Assembly (NCBI RefSeq): GCF_030866825.1
Contig: NZ_CP133020.1
Span: 3,534,001-3,598,000 of the forward strand
Direction: 5' to 3'
Source: Rathayibacter sp. SW19
GTDB lineage: Bacteria; Actinomycetota; Actinomycetes; Actinomycetales; Microbacteriaceae
Length of the DNA: 64,000 nucleotides
A program made the position numbers and the translations under genes. This document shows, piece by piece, positions 7,905-15,450 of this stretch (its first letter is position 1; each line of letters opens with the position of its first letter). The notes under the pieces were generated by a model. It did not search any database and was not told the origin of the DNA. It saw only the letters and a list, made by a program, of their open reading frames with translations.

Positions 7905-8170
7905 CCCGTTGGTCGAGTAGCCCGCGAGCGCAGCGAGCAGGCTTATCGAGACCACCTACCCGTTGGTCGAGTAGCCCGCGAGCGCAGCGAGCAGGCGTAT
8001 CGAGACCACCTACCCGTTGGTCGAGTAGCCCGCGAGCGCAGCGAGCAGGCGTATCGAGACCACCTACCCGTTGGTCGAGTAGCCCGCGAGCGCAGCGAGC
8101 AGGCGTATCGAGACCACCTGCCCGTTGGTCGAGTAGCCCGCGAGCGCAGCGAGCAGGCGTATCGAGACCC
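7905..8170. repeat. Five-copy 54-bp tandem array of a GGTCGAG/CGAGACC hairpin element
   Basis: Units start at 7905, 7959, 8013, 8067 and 8121; the last is truncated at its end. Each contains TTGGTCGAGTAGCCCGCGAG, GCGCAGCGAGCAGGC and TATCGAGACC. Copies differ at only a few bases (ctt/cgt in unit 1, cta/ctg at the end of unit 4). The ends GGTC-GAG and CGA-GACC, and the inner GCGAGCGCAGCGAGC, can pair, so each unit folds as an imperfect hairpin. The array fills the gap between two convergent genes. Apparent long ORFs across it are repeat artefacts. Single, diverged relatives lie at 15280-15403 and 38531-38562. Confidence 0.95.
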
Positions 8171-8177
8171 ACCGACG

Positions 8178-9194
8178 CTACCAGCGGGGGTGCACTGCCG
8201 CCCGGAAGTCCCGGTCGTAGATCGTTCGCACCGCAGCATCGAACTCGTCGCCGAGCGGCGCAAGCGATCCTGCAGCAGCATTCGCTCGGGCCTGCTCGAC
8301 CGAACGGGCGCCAGGGATGACCGCGCTGACGCCCTCCTGCTGCGCGACCCAGGCGAGGGCTGCCTTCGCCGGTGTGAGCTTGTCAGCGCACTCGACGCCC
8401 TGTTGCTCGCGCACGCGGGCCACCGCTGCGGAGAACTCCTGCGCGGCAGCGACACCTGTGTCGTAGTCCACGCCGGAGAACGTCTCGCCCACGTCGAACG
8501 CCTCACCGTGCCGGTTGAACGCGCGATGGTCGTTCGCCGCGAACGCGGTGTCATGGGTGTATCGCCCGGAAAGCAGCCCTGAGGCGAGCGGAACGCGCGC
8601 AATGATGCCGACGCCGGCGGCCTGGGCGGCCGGCAGAACGGCATCCAGAGGCTTCAGCCGGAACGCGTTCAGGATGATCTGCACGCTCGCAACACCCGGT
8701 CGCGCGATCGCAGTCAGTGCCTCGTCGCAGGTCTCGACGCTGACACCGTAGTTGGCGATCGCACCGTCTGCAACCAACGTGTCGAGGGCGTCGTACACCG
8801 CGTCGCTCGAGTACACCGGCGTCGGCGGGCAGTGCAACTGCACCAGCGGCAGCGTGTCCATCCGCAGGTTCGAGCGTGAGCGGTCGGTCCAAGCGCGGAA
8901 CTTCGCAAGCGTGAAGTTCGCCGGGTCCTGTGCCTCACGGCGGCCCATCTTGGTCGCGACGGTGATGCCGAGATCCGGATTGGCGGCGAGGAAGCGCCCG
9001 ATCAGTGTTTCGCTGCGGCCGTCACCGTAGACATCCGCTGTGTCGAAGAAGGTCACGCCGGCAGAAGCGGATGCTTCGAGCACCGCGAGCGCGTCGCTCT
9101 CGGACACGTTGCCCCAGTCTGCTCCCAGCTGCCAAGTGCCCAACCCGATCACGGATACTTCGCGACCGGTTCGTCCCAGTGTTCGTTTGTGCAT
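8178..9194 (-). CDS. Aldo/keto reductase (YajO/Tas-like branch)
   Basis: This 338-residue NADPH-dependent oxidoreductase is of the longer AKR type. It begins MHKRTLGRTGREVSVIGLGT, typical of the class. Catalytic residues: Asp and Tyr in FFDTADVYGDGRSE, Lys in ITVATKMGRR, His in LVQLHCPP. The C-terminal nucleotide motif is VSAVIPGARSVEQARANA. It is convergent with the other aldo-keto reductase across the repeat array. The two proteins belong to different branches and are not a recent duplication. Substrate unknown. Confidence 0.92.
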   Translation of the reverse strand: MHKRTLGRTGREVSVIGLGTWQLGADWGNVSESDALAVLEASASAGVTFFDTADVYGDGRSETLIGRFLAANPDLGITVATKMGRREAQDPANFTLAKFRAWTDRSRSNLRMDTLPLVQLHCPPTPVYSSDAVYDALDTLVADGAIANYGVSVETCDEALTAIARPGVASVQIILNAFRLKPLDAVLPAAQAAGVGIIARVPLASGLLSGRYTHDTAFAANDHRAFNRHGEAFDVGETFSGVDYDTGVAAAQEFSAAVARVREQQGVECADKLTPAKAALAWVAQQEGVSAVIPGARSVEQARANAAAGSLAPLGDEFDAAVRTIYDRDFRAAVHPRW

Positions 9195-9276
9195 GCCACT
9201 ACCATACGCATCAGTTGAGACCCGATCGTGACCGGGGGCTTGGGCGTGCGACGGGCAAGCGCTCTATGGTGGTGGC

Positions 9277-10197
9277 ATGAGACGGGCACGAGGTGGTGTG
9301 GCGATCGCCGTCGGCATTGTGCTGCTGGGTGCGCTTTCGCTGAGCGGATGCACCGGCGGCAGCTCCTCAGGATCGGCCGGCACCCTGCAAAACGGCGCCC
9401 CGCAGGGCGGCGTCGCCCCTGTCGCACCGCAGAAGGGCAGCGCGAACGAGGCGGCGAACGGCGCGAAATCCGATTCGAATGCGCTCGATGCGCAGACGCA
9501 GAACCGGTCAGTCATTACGACGGGAACCCTGTCGCTGACCGTTAAGGCGCCGGTGAGCGCGGCGAACGCCGCCACGCAGATCGTCGATGCAGCCGGCGGC
9601 AGGGTCGACGCGATGACCGAGCAGCCGGGCACCTCCGATCAGCGTGCGAGTGCGACGATGACGCTGCGGATTCCGTCCGCGAAGCTCGATGCGACGCTGA
9701 CCGAGCTGAAGAAGCTCGGCACGGTCAATTCCGTGACCACGAGCGCCGAAGACGTCACCACGCAGGTCAAAGACGTCAATGCGCGCATCACGGCGCTGCA
9801 GACTTCGGTCAACCGCTTGCTGGAGTTGATGAGCAAGGCCACCAGCACCGCTGACCTGATCTCGATCGAGTCGAGCCTGACCCAGCGACAGGCGGACCTC
9901 GACAGCCTGATCTCGCAGCAGAACTACCTGAAAGATCAGGTGTCGCTCGCAACGATCACACTGGATCTGCACGCTCCAGGCACTGTCGCGGCCGCCGGCC
10001 CGGACAACTTTTTCAGCGGGTTGGCAGCGGGCTGGAACGCCCTTGTGGTGGCGGCCGCCGGATTCCTGGTCTTCCTCGGCGTGGTGCTCCCCTGGCTGGT
10101 GCTCATCGCTCTGGTTGGCGGAATCGTGTGGGGCGGCATCCGTTTGGCGGGGCGTGCCAAGCGAGCAAAGTCGCAAACGCCACCGCCGGAGGGATAA
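9277..10197 (+). CDS. DUF4349 lipoprotein
   Basis: This 306-residue exported protein has a signal peptide with lipobox LSGC (Cys near residue 25), a disordered Gly/Ser/Ala linker to about residue 75, then the DUF4349 region. That region contains a beta-rich segment (ITTGTLSLTVKAPV) and a coiled-coil pair from about 160 to 220 (VNARITALQTSVNRLLELM and TQRQADLDSLISQQ). One membrane segment near 250-285 and a basic cytoplasmic tail follow. Lipid anchor and membrane helix together place the domain outside the cell. Molecular function of the family is not established; the topology suggests an envelope scaffold. Confidence 0.88.
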   Translation: MRRARGGVAIAVGIVLLGALSLSGCTGGSSSGSAGTLQNGAPQGGVAPVAPQKGSANEAANGAKSDSNALDAQTQNRSVITTGTLSLTVKAPVSAANAATQIVDAAGGRVDAMTEQPGTSDQRASATMTLRIPSAKLDATLTELKKLGTVNSVTTSAEDVTTQVKDVNARITALQTSVNRLLELMSKATSTADLISIESSLTQRQADLDSLISQQNYLKDQVSLATITLDLHAPGTVAAAGPDNFFSGLAAGWNALVVAAAGFLVFLGVVLPWLVLIALVGGIVWGGIRLAGRAKRAKSQTPPPEG

Positions 10198-10327
10198 ACC
10201 CACAGTTGTATTCAGGGACGCGGCCGGCTCAATAATGCGCTAGTCGCCAGGGCTGCGCATGTTGCCAGGGGCTGCGCACGTTGCCGGGCAATGGCCGAAT
10301 GCCGCAGGCCATTCTAAGCTGAGGAGC

Positions 10328-11506
10328 GTGACCGAGAACACGACAGCGAACCCTGGCGGCCCCCTCCTCAGCGAGGAGCTCCTCGAGCGCATCCGGTCCC
10401 GGGCCGCCGGTTATGACCGGGAAAACGCCTTCTTCACCGAGGATTTCGACGAGCTCGTCAAAGCAGGCTACCTGAAGGCATTCGTACCCGCCGAATATGG
10501 TGGGCTCGGCCTGAGCCTGCAACAGGTTGCGCGCGAACAGGCGCGGCTCGCATCCGCTGCCCCGGCAACGGCGTTGGCGATCAACATGCACCACGTCTGG
10601 ACGGGTGTCGCGAAAATTCTGCGCGATCGCGGCGACGACAGCCTCGACTTCGTGCTGCGCGAGGCCGCCGCAGGCGAGGTATTCGCATTCGGATTAAGCG
10701 AGGGCGGCAATGACCTCGTGCTGTTCGGCTCCCGCACCGATGCCCAACCGGATGGCGATGGCGGCTACCGCTTCTTCGGCACCAAGATCTTCACGTCGCT
10801 CTCGCCTGCGTGGACGCGCCTGGGCACAATGGGGCTGGACACCACCAGCGCCGATGCGCCCAAGATCGTCTACGGTTTCATTAACCGCGAGAACGGCGGT
10901 TTCGAGATCAAAGACGACTGGAACACGCTCGGCATGCGGGCCAGCCAGTCGAACACGACGGTGTTGAACGGGGCACACGCCGGCGCCGACCGCGTCGTGC
11001 GTCGGTTGAACCCGGGCCCGAACGCCGACTCGTTGATCTTCGCCATCTTCGCCGCGTTCGAGATCCTTCTGGCGTCCGTATATACCGGGATCGGCGAGCG
11101 CGCGCTGCAGCTGGCTGTTGAGGCCGTTCACCGGCGCACGTCGATGAAGAACGACGGCAAGACGTATGCACAGGACCCGGACATTCGCTGGCGGATCGCG
11201 AGCGCTGCGATCGCGCAGGACGGCATCCGCCCACAGGTCGACGGTCTTGCAGCGGATGTGGACAACCTCGTCAACCATGGCGCGCAGTGGTTCGCGAAGC
11301 TCTCAGGCCTGAAGGTGCGGGCGACCGAGACGGCGCGCGTCGTCGTCGATGACGCCGTGCGGGTGTCGGGCGGGTCCACCTATTTCAACTCGAGCGAGCT
11401 CGGCCGACTCTACCGCGACGTTCTCGCCGGCATCTTCCACCCGTCGGACGACGAGTCGGCGCACTCCACCGTTGCCAACGCCTGGCTTGGTCCGATCGAG
11501 GACTGA
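10328..11506 (+). CDS. Acyl-CoA dehydrogenase-fold flavoprotein
   Basis: This 392-residue FAD/FMN enzyme has the acyl-CoA dehydrogenase fold: N-terminal helical domain (DELVKAGYLKAFVPAEYGGL), beta domain with the FAD motif GTKIFTSLSPAWTRLG, and the C-terminal four-helix bundle. The C-terminal signature GIFHPSDDESAHSTVANAWL resembles the SfnB/DszC-like branch of flavin monooxygenases as much as true dehydrogenases, so either desaturation of an acyl-CoA or a flavin-dependent oxygenation is possible. The GTG start has TAAGCT ending 7 nt upstream and GAGGAG too close to act as a ribosome site, so translation is probably leaderless. A partial copy of its 3' coding sequence lies beyond the toxin-antitoxin genes at 12571. 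Confidence 0.88.
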   Translation: MTENTTANPGGPLLSEELLERIRSRAAGYDRENAFFTEDFDELVKAGYLKAFVPAEYGGLGLSLQQVAREQARLASAAPATALAINMHHVWTGVAKILRDRGDDSLDFVLREAAAGEVFAFGLSEGGNDLVLFGSRTDAQPDGDGGYRFFGTKIFTSLSPAWTRLGTMGLDTTSADAPKIVYGFINRENGGFEIKDDWNTLGMRASQSNTTVLNGAHAGADRVVRRLNPGPNADSLIFAIFAAFEILLASVYTGIGERALQLAVEAVHRRTSMKNDGKTYAQDPDIRWRIASAAIAQDGIRPQVDGLAADVDNLVNHGAQWFAKLSGLKVRATETARVVVDDAVRVSGGSTYFNSSELGRLYRDVLAGIFHPSDDESAHSTVANAWLGPIED

Positions 11507-11575
11507 GCCAGCGGCAGTACCGAACGGCCGTGGTGCCGAATGGGCACGGTGCCGAATGTGCGCCAGGTGAATCGG

Positions 11576-12154
11576 CTACCGGGGTTCGACGATTTCGGCG
11601 GGCGTCCAGACAGGCCATGCCGAGTCCCCCACGAGACGGCCGTTGTCATAGCTGGCGATTGGCACGAACGGTGTAGACGCACGGCTGTTGTCGTAGAAGA
11701 TTGAGCGGTCAGCGAGGTCGCGCGCTACCGCAACCAGGCTCCACAGCCGACGATAACGTTCCCGCACCTTTGTTTCTGGCACGGTATGTCCGCCGAGCGC
11801 AACTCGATACGCGACTCGCAGCACGGCCACATCCTCGGGAACGAGCATCACGTGCAGTGTGACGATGTAACCGGCGGAAATCCCTTGCTTGATCAAAGCG
11901 ATCTTGCTCGGATGGCTGAAAACGGTCTCGGTAATGAACGAATGTCGATGGCTTATTGTGTCGTCACGAGCGGCAGCCGCGGCAGTTGAGGCTTCGTAAG
12001 CATGCTCGGACTCCTCGCCGGGCCACTGCTGCGCTGCAATCTCGTCTGCGTTGATGAACCGCAAGTGCGTAATGGGCTGCAATACAGCCTGCACGAACGT
12101 AGACTTGCCGGCTCCGTTGGGCCCGGCAAGCACATGGAGAACGGGCGAGGTCAC
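11576..12154 (-). CDS. Zeta-toxin-like P-loop kinase
   Basis: This 192-residue P-loop protein has Walker A GPNGAGKSTF at residues 10-19, then FINADEIAAQQW and FITETVFSHPSKIALIKQG, the arrangement of the zeta toxin / AAA_33 family. Zeta toxins phosphorylate UDP-N-acetylglucosamine and poison wall synthesis; homologues in actinobacteria may have other targets. The GTG start overlaps the stop of the upstream ParD-like gene (GTGA at 12151-12154), giving the antitoxin-first, coupled order usual for toxin-antitoxin pairs. It is a toxin candidate by context and fold; no experimental inference is possible. Confidence 0.82.
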   Translation of the reverse strand: MTSPVLHVLAGPNGAGKSTFVQAVLQPITHLRFINADEIAAQQWPGEESEHAYEASTAAAAARDDTISHRHSFITETVFSHPSKIALIKQGISAGYIVTLHVMLVPEDVAVLRVAYRVALGGHTVPETKVRERYRRLWSLVAVARDLADRSIFYDNSRASTPFVPIASYDNGRLVGDSAWPVWTPAEIVEPR

Positions 12155-12513
12155 GCCCGGGCGGTTCCGGCGTCACGAATGACGGTGTGACCATCGGAGT
12201 CAGCTTCCGCCCAGGGGCGGCCCGATTCTTGCAGACGCTCCTCGAAGTCCAGCTCGGTGATCTTCGCTGAGATCTGCTCATTCCAGGCCGCGCGAACCAC
12301 GGCCTGCGCCTCATCAGAAAGGGCGTCATACGGTGCCCGTCCCGTGAGCACTTTGTCGATCGCGCCGTGAGTGATCATCGGAGACGCTTCCAACTCGCGA
12401 CCGATTCGGGCCCAGTGATCCAGTTGCTGCGCTGCGCTGCGGCTCTGAACGTCACCGGCAACCTTCGCGGCCGCGAAGAGTTCTCCGTCAATGCGGGTTG
12501 GCATCGTCTTCAT
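12151..12513 (-). CDS. ParD-like antitoxin
   Basis: This 120-residue protein begins MKTMPTRIDGELFAAAKVAG, matching the ParD-like antitoxin family, in which an N-terminal ribbon-helix-helix binds DNA (QSRSAAQQLDHWARIGREL follows). The C-terminal half (residues 60-120, acidic, with EERLQESGRPWAEADSDG) would contact the toxin. The ATG at 12513 has TACACT 6 nt upstream, so the message is probably leaderless. A perfect palindrome at 12523-12537 overlaps that promoter and is the likely autoregulatory operator. It is coupled to the zeta-like gene by a 4-nt overlap. Confidence 0.78.
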   Translation of the reverse strand: MKTMPTRIDGELFAAAKVAGDVQSRSAAQQLDHWARIGRELEASPMITHGAIDKVLTGRAPYDALSDEAQAVVRAAWNEQISAKITELDFEERLQESGRPWAEADSDGHTVIRDAGTARA

Positions 12514-12522
12514 GACAGTAGT

Positions 12523-12537
12523 GTAGCATTCTGCTAC
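12523..12537. promoter_or_regulatory. Palindromic operator of the ParD-like/zeta pair
   Basis: GTAGCA-TTC-TGCTAC is a perfect 6-bp inverted repeat immediately upstream of, and partly overlapping, the TACACT -10 of the antitoxin gene. Its size and position suit a dimeric ribbon-helix-helix repressor. Confidence 0.6.
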
Positions 12538-12570
12538 GCTCAGCAGCGGTCCGTGCCATTTGACCGGCGC

Positions 12571-12699
12571 GGTGCGGGTGTCGGGCGGATCCACCTCTTT
12601 CAATTCGAGCGAGTTCGCCCGGCTCGGCGTCGGCCCGTCTGCGATCTCGAACGGTGCGAAGACGTTGCCCATCCTGCGGTTGGTTGACGTGACCCGCTA
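12571..12699 (+). pseudogene. Remnant resembling the 3' part of the acyl-CoA dehydrogenase gene
   Basis: The stretch 12571-12619 nearly repeats 11356-11404 inside the acyl-CoA dehydrogenase gene and encodes VRVSGGSTSFNSSEFARL, against VRVSGGSTYFNSSELGRL in the intact gene. The frame continues open to a TAG at 12697-12699 with unrelated sequence. The toxin-antitoxin pair lies between the intact gene and this fragment. This looks like a leftover of a duplicated or second dehydrogenase gene, cut when the pair was acquired. Confidence 0.6.
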
Positions 12700-12709
12700 G
12701 GCTCACGTC

Positions 12710-13423
12710 GTGGAGCTGATCGCACGTGGGCGGGCCAGCGACGTGTTCGACCTTGGTGCCGGGCGCGTGTTGCGGCGCTACCGCACAAATCTGGACGTGG
12801 CGCGCGAGGCGCGCACTATGCAGCACCTTCGCGTGCACGGATATCCCGTTCCGCAGGTGTTTCATGCCCATGGCACCGACATGGTCATCGAACGCATCCA
12901 CGGCAGGACCCTTTTCGACGAGTTGCTGGACCACCCGGATCAATTCAGGCGGTACGGTCGGCTCCTGGGCGAACTGCACGAGCGGCTGCACCGGCTGCCA
13001 GCGCCGGCGTGGCTAACCGAAGGCGCAGAGGGTGCAAGCGTTGGCACAGAGAGAACCGTCATCATTCACCGCGACCTGCATCCGCGGAATGTGATCGTCA
13101 GCGAGTGCGGTCCAGTAGTGATCGACTGGACCGAGGCTAGTGCGGGGAGGGCGAGTGTCGACACCGCGATCACAGCCATTGTGACCCTCGGCGCGGACCT
13201 CGACGTCGAGTCGAGCGTCGCAGAGCAGATCGAGCCGTTTCGAGCGCTGTTCATCAACGCGTTCCTTCAAGCATGCGGAGCCGACGCCCGCGATGGATTG
13301 CAGCAGGCGATCGACTACCGCCTCGGCAACCCGAACAATACGCCGAACGAGATGCACTGGCTGGAGCAGATCGCGCCAGGTTGCTTGGACGTGTTCTATC
13401 GGGAGCAGCGCGAATCCTCGTAG
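12710..13423 (+). CDS. Aminoglycoside-phosphotransferase-family kinase
   Basis: This 237-residue kinase-fold protein begins at GTG. It has a small N-lobe (IARGRASDVFDLGAGRVLRRY), a hinge (DMVIERIHGRTLFDELL), the catalytic loop HRDLHPRNV around residue 123, and the metal-binding VIDWTEAS in place of the DFG motif, as in the APH/choline kinase family. Such enzymes phosphorylate small molecules (antibiotics, choline, homoserine, sugars), and the acceptor here is unknown. TAGGCT ends 6 nt before the GTG, pointing to a leaderless transcript. Length is slightly short for the family but the motifs are intact. Confidence 0.87.
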   Translation: MELIARGRASDVFDLGAGRVLRRYRTNLDVAREARTMQHLRVHGYPVPQVFHAHGTDMVIERIHGRTLFDELLDHPDQFRRYGRLLGELHERLHRLPAPAWLTEGAEGASVGTERTVIIHRDLHPRNVIVSECGPVVIDWTEASAGRASVDTAITAIVTLGADLDVESSVAEQIEPFRALFINAFLQACGADARDGLQQAIDYRLGNPNNTPNEMHWLEQIAPGCLDVFYREQRESS

Positions 13424-13478
13424 TGAGAATCGCATCCGCCGTCAGCTCCGGCAGGCAGCCATATAGCTCACCAATGCC

Positions 13479-14324
13479 TCAGCTAGAAAACACGTCCCGC
13501 AGGGTGACAGTGTGCAGCTTGCGTTCATGCAGAATGTCGAGCAATTGCGGGTACACGTGCGTCACCGGCGGAAAGTTCGCATGCCCGATGACGATGTGCT
13601 GCGGCAGGAACCATTGCTGTGCGAACGACACCACCTGGTCCTGCGTGATCAGCCCGGAGTCCGACAGTGATCCGTACCACATGACTGGCGCGATGTAGCC
13701 GATGCTCGACGCCACCCGGCCGACCCGTGCGTTGTAGTAGCCGTACGGAGGGCGATAGAACGGCGCCGCATGCACACCGTAGGTGTTCTTGATGAACGTC
13801 GAATTGCGGGTCAACTGGTCGACGATGCCGGAGTCGCTCAGCGACGTCAGATCGGCGTGATCGAAGGTATGGTTACCCAACTGCACCTGGCCGCTTTCAA
13901 CCAGCGGTCGCAGTGCCGGCGCATTCGCCGTCCAGGAGTCGTACTTGCCGTTGAGGAAGAAGGTCAACCGGATGCCGCTGTCCGCGGCGAACTTCGCATA
14001 CGCCGCGACGACGTCGCTGTCTGCGCCGTCGTCGACGGTCCATGCCATCAACGCGCCCGTTCCCGGCAATGCTGTGATCGTACCTCCCGGAATCCGGTGC
14101 TTGACGATGAGGGGCGCAGTTGCACGCACAGCACCTTCCACCAGCATGGGAGGCGCGGGCGATTTCGGCACCGGGCGACCAGGCGCCGGCAGCGTGGGGT
14201 CCACATACTCTCGCGCCGGTTGCGCGGCACACCCGGCCAACGAAACGACGACCGACCCCGCTATCGCGGTGAGCAGTTGGCGTCGATCCACGCGACTCAC
14301 GCTATCGCATGGCACATTCGTCAC
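13479..14324 (-). CDS. Secreted polysaccharide deacetylase
   Basis: This 281-residue exported NodB-type carbohydrate esterase has a signal with twin-Arg-like DRRQLLTAIAG and lipobox SLAGC, so it is probably a membrane-anchored lipoprotein. The catalytic motifs are WTVDDGAD (catalytic/metal Asp pair), GNHTFDH (HxxxH zinc ligands), FYRPPYGYYN (motif 3) and VIGHANFPP (C-terminal His). It probably removes acetyl groups from peptidoglycan or another cell-surface glycan. The GTG start overlaps the MarR stop (GTGA), so it is the last gene of the START-MarR-deacetylase operon; an internal GTG eight codons in is an alternative start. Confidence 0.88.
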   Translation of the reverse strand: MTNVPCDSVSRVDRRQLLTAIAGSVVVSLAGCAAQPAREYVDPTLPAPGRPVPKSPAPPMLVEGAVRATAPLIVKHRIPGGTITALPGTGALMAWTVDDGADSDVVAAYAKFAADSGIRLTFFLNGKYDSWTANAPALRPLVESGQVQLGNHTFDHADLTSLSDSGIVDQLTRNSTFIKNTYGVHAAPFYRPPYGYYNARVGRVASSIGYIAPVMWYGSLSDSGLITQDQVVSFAQQWFLPQHIVIGHANFPPVTHVYPQLLDILHERKLHTVTLRDVFSS

Positions 14325-14776
14325 TGTCGCGCGAGATGGGTGAGTTCGGCCGCGAAGGCCCTCATGTCCTCCACTGGAGCGAAGAAGACGGCGTCGGCGT
14401 CTTCAACGTCGTGGGTTGCATGCCGAGCTATCGCGATGCCGGATGCCGTCGGGAGCAGAACACGTGCTCGGCCGTCTGTGGGGTGGTGTGCCCGGCTGAT
14501 GAGGCCCTTTGTTTCGAGTGTGCGAAGAACTTGGGAGGTCATCATCACGTCCGTGCCGGCGAACTCTGCCAGGTCGGCTTGGGTAAGTTGCCGATCCGGC
14601 TCCGCGTCGTGCAGCCAGACCAGGCACGCTAACAACACGTACTGCACGTGTGTGAGGCCATGCGGTGCGAGCGTCGCTCGCATCGCCGCCTGCCAGCGGT
14701 TGGTCACGTGCCACAGAGCCAGGCCCGGGCTCTCGTCCGCCGACCTGAATCGGGTACCCAGAGAGCCGTCAGACAT
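14321..14776 (-). CDS. MarR family transcriptional regulator
   Basis: This 151-residue winged-helix regulator has dimerisation helices at both ends and the central HTH around residues 60-105: LTQADLAEFAGTDVMMTSQVLRTLETKGLISR, then the wing HPTDGRARVLLPT with the conserved Asp-Gly-Arg. MarR proteins repress neighbouring genes until a small ligand binds. Its start overlaps the end of the START-domain gene by 8 nt and its stop overlaps the deacetylase start, so all three are one operon. The imperfect palindrome at 15212-15229 is the likely target site. Confidence 0.9.
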   Translation of the reverse strand: MSDGSLGTRFRSADESPGLALWHVTNRWQAAMRATLAPHGLTHVQYVLLACLVWLHDAEPDRQLTQADLAEFAGTDVMMTSQVLRTLETKGLISRAHHPTDGRARVLLPTASGIAIARHATHDVEDADAVFFAPVEDMRAFAAELTHLARQ

Positions 14777-15197
14777 GCACGCCTCGCTCCGCGGCTGCGA
14801 GCAGTTCGCTCATCGCAACAGGGAAATCCCCGCTGATTTGCGGACCCAGCTCGGAGCCAACCTCATCGGCGCCGACCCCGGTGATCTCGAGCACATGCGT
14901 GACCGTGGTGCCGCCCGCCCGCGTGGGGTTCAGCCTGTGACGGAAGGTCAGCGTCAGCGCACCGAACACGGTTTGATCCGCGTACACGCCACTGCGTTCC
15001 AGCTCTGTAATGACTGATTTCATCGGCTCCTGGCCCTGAGGGGTGACGGTCAATCGTGTCCCCACTTGGAACGGACCGTGCAGTTCGAACAGGTCGGAGT
15101 TCGGGCCGAGCGCCGTCCCCGAGTGCAATGCTTGCAGCGCCGCCCAAACGGCATCCGGGCTAGCGGTTGTTGTTGCTTCCTGACTGGTGGTCCACAT
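14769..15197 (-). CDS. SRPBCC (START-like) domain protein
   Basis: This 142-residue single-domain protein has the SRPBCC/polyketide cyclase pattern: an N-terminal strand with TTASPDAVWAALQ (first helix), alternating strands (FQVGTRLTVTPQGQ, LTLTFRHRLNP, TTVTHVLEITG), and a long C-terminal helix (FPVAMSELLAAAERG) that closes the hydrophobic cavity. Such proteins bind or transform small hydrophobic ligands, and here it may handle the inducer sensed by the MarR protein. AGGGGA lies 5 nt before the ATG. It is first in the operon. Confidence 0.85.
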   Translation of the reverse strand: MWTTSQEATTTASPDAVWAALQALHSGTALGPNSDLFELHGPFQVGTRLTVTPQGQEPMKSVITELERSGVYADQTVFGALTLTFRHRLNPTRAGGTTVTHVLEITGVGADEVGSELGPQISGDFPVAMSELLAAAERGVHV

Positions 15198-15211
15198 TAT
15201 TGTCCCCTATC

Positions 15212-15229
15212 TAATAAGTGCGCTTACTA
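15212..15229. promoter_or_regulatory. Probable MarR operator and promoter of the START-MarR-deacetylase operon
   Basis: TAATAAG-TGCG-CTTACTA is an inverted repeat with 7-bp arms and one mismatch, 15 bp upstream of the first gene. TATAGT (15233-15228, leftward) can serve as the -10 and overlaps the palindrome, so a bound dimer would block RNA polymerase. Confidence 0.6.
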
Positions 15230-15279
15230 TATCACGCCGACCCAGTGCTCGCTACCACACCGTGCGCAGGTACCGCACC

Positions 15280-15403
15280 CCGGTGGTCGAGTGGTGAGCG
15301 CCTGTCCCTGAGCTTGCCGAAGGGCGAGTTTATCGAGACCTCGTGACGGGTGTGGGGTCTCGATACGCGTACTCGCTACGCTCGTGCGCTACTCGACCAC
15401 CGG
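15280..15403. repeat. Inverted pair of GGTCGAG/CGAGACC repeat elements
   Basis: Two diverged elements lie head to head. The left one runs 15280-15340 (CCGGTGGTCGAG ... TATCGAGACC) and has an inner hairpin CCCTGAGCTTGCCGAAGGG. The right one runs 15356-15403 (GGTCTCGATA ... CTCGACCACCGG). The outer arms CCGGTGGTCGAG and CTCGACCACCGG are perfect complements, so the whole 124 bp can form a large cruciform. It lies between divergent genes, unlike the tandem array at 7905, which lies between convergent ones. Confidence 0.85.
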
Positions 15404-15450
15404 TGCTGTACCGCGCCTGGCACAATCGGGTGCAGAGAAAAGGAGTATTC

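Noticed and set aside
7905..8170. Possible CRISPR array
   Set aside because: Units are contiguous near-identical copies with no unique spacers and no cas genes nearby.
7558..8172. Long leftward open frame translating the 54-bp array into a repeated LDTPARCARGLLDQR-like protein
   Set aside because: The period 54 is a multiple of 3, so any frame stays open; it overlaps a clear gene and has no start or homology.
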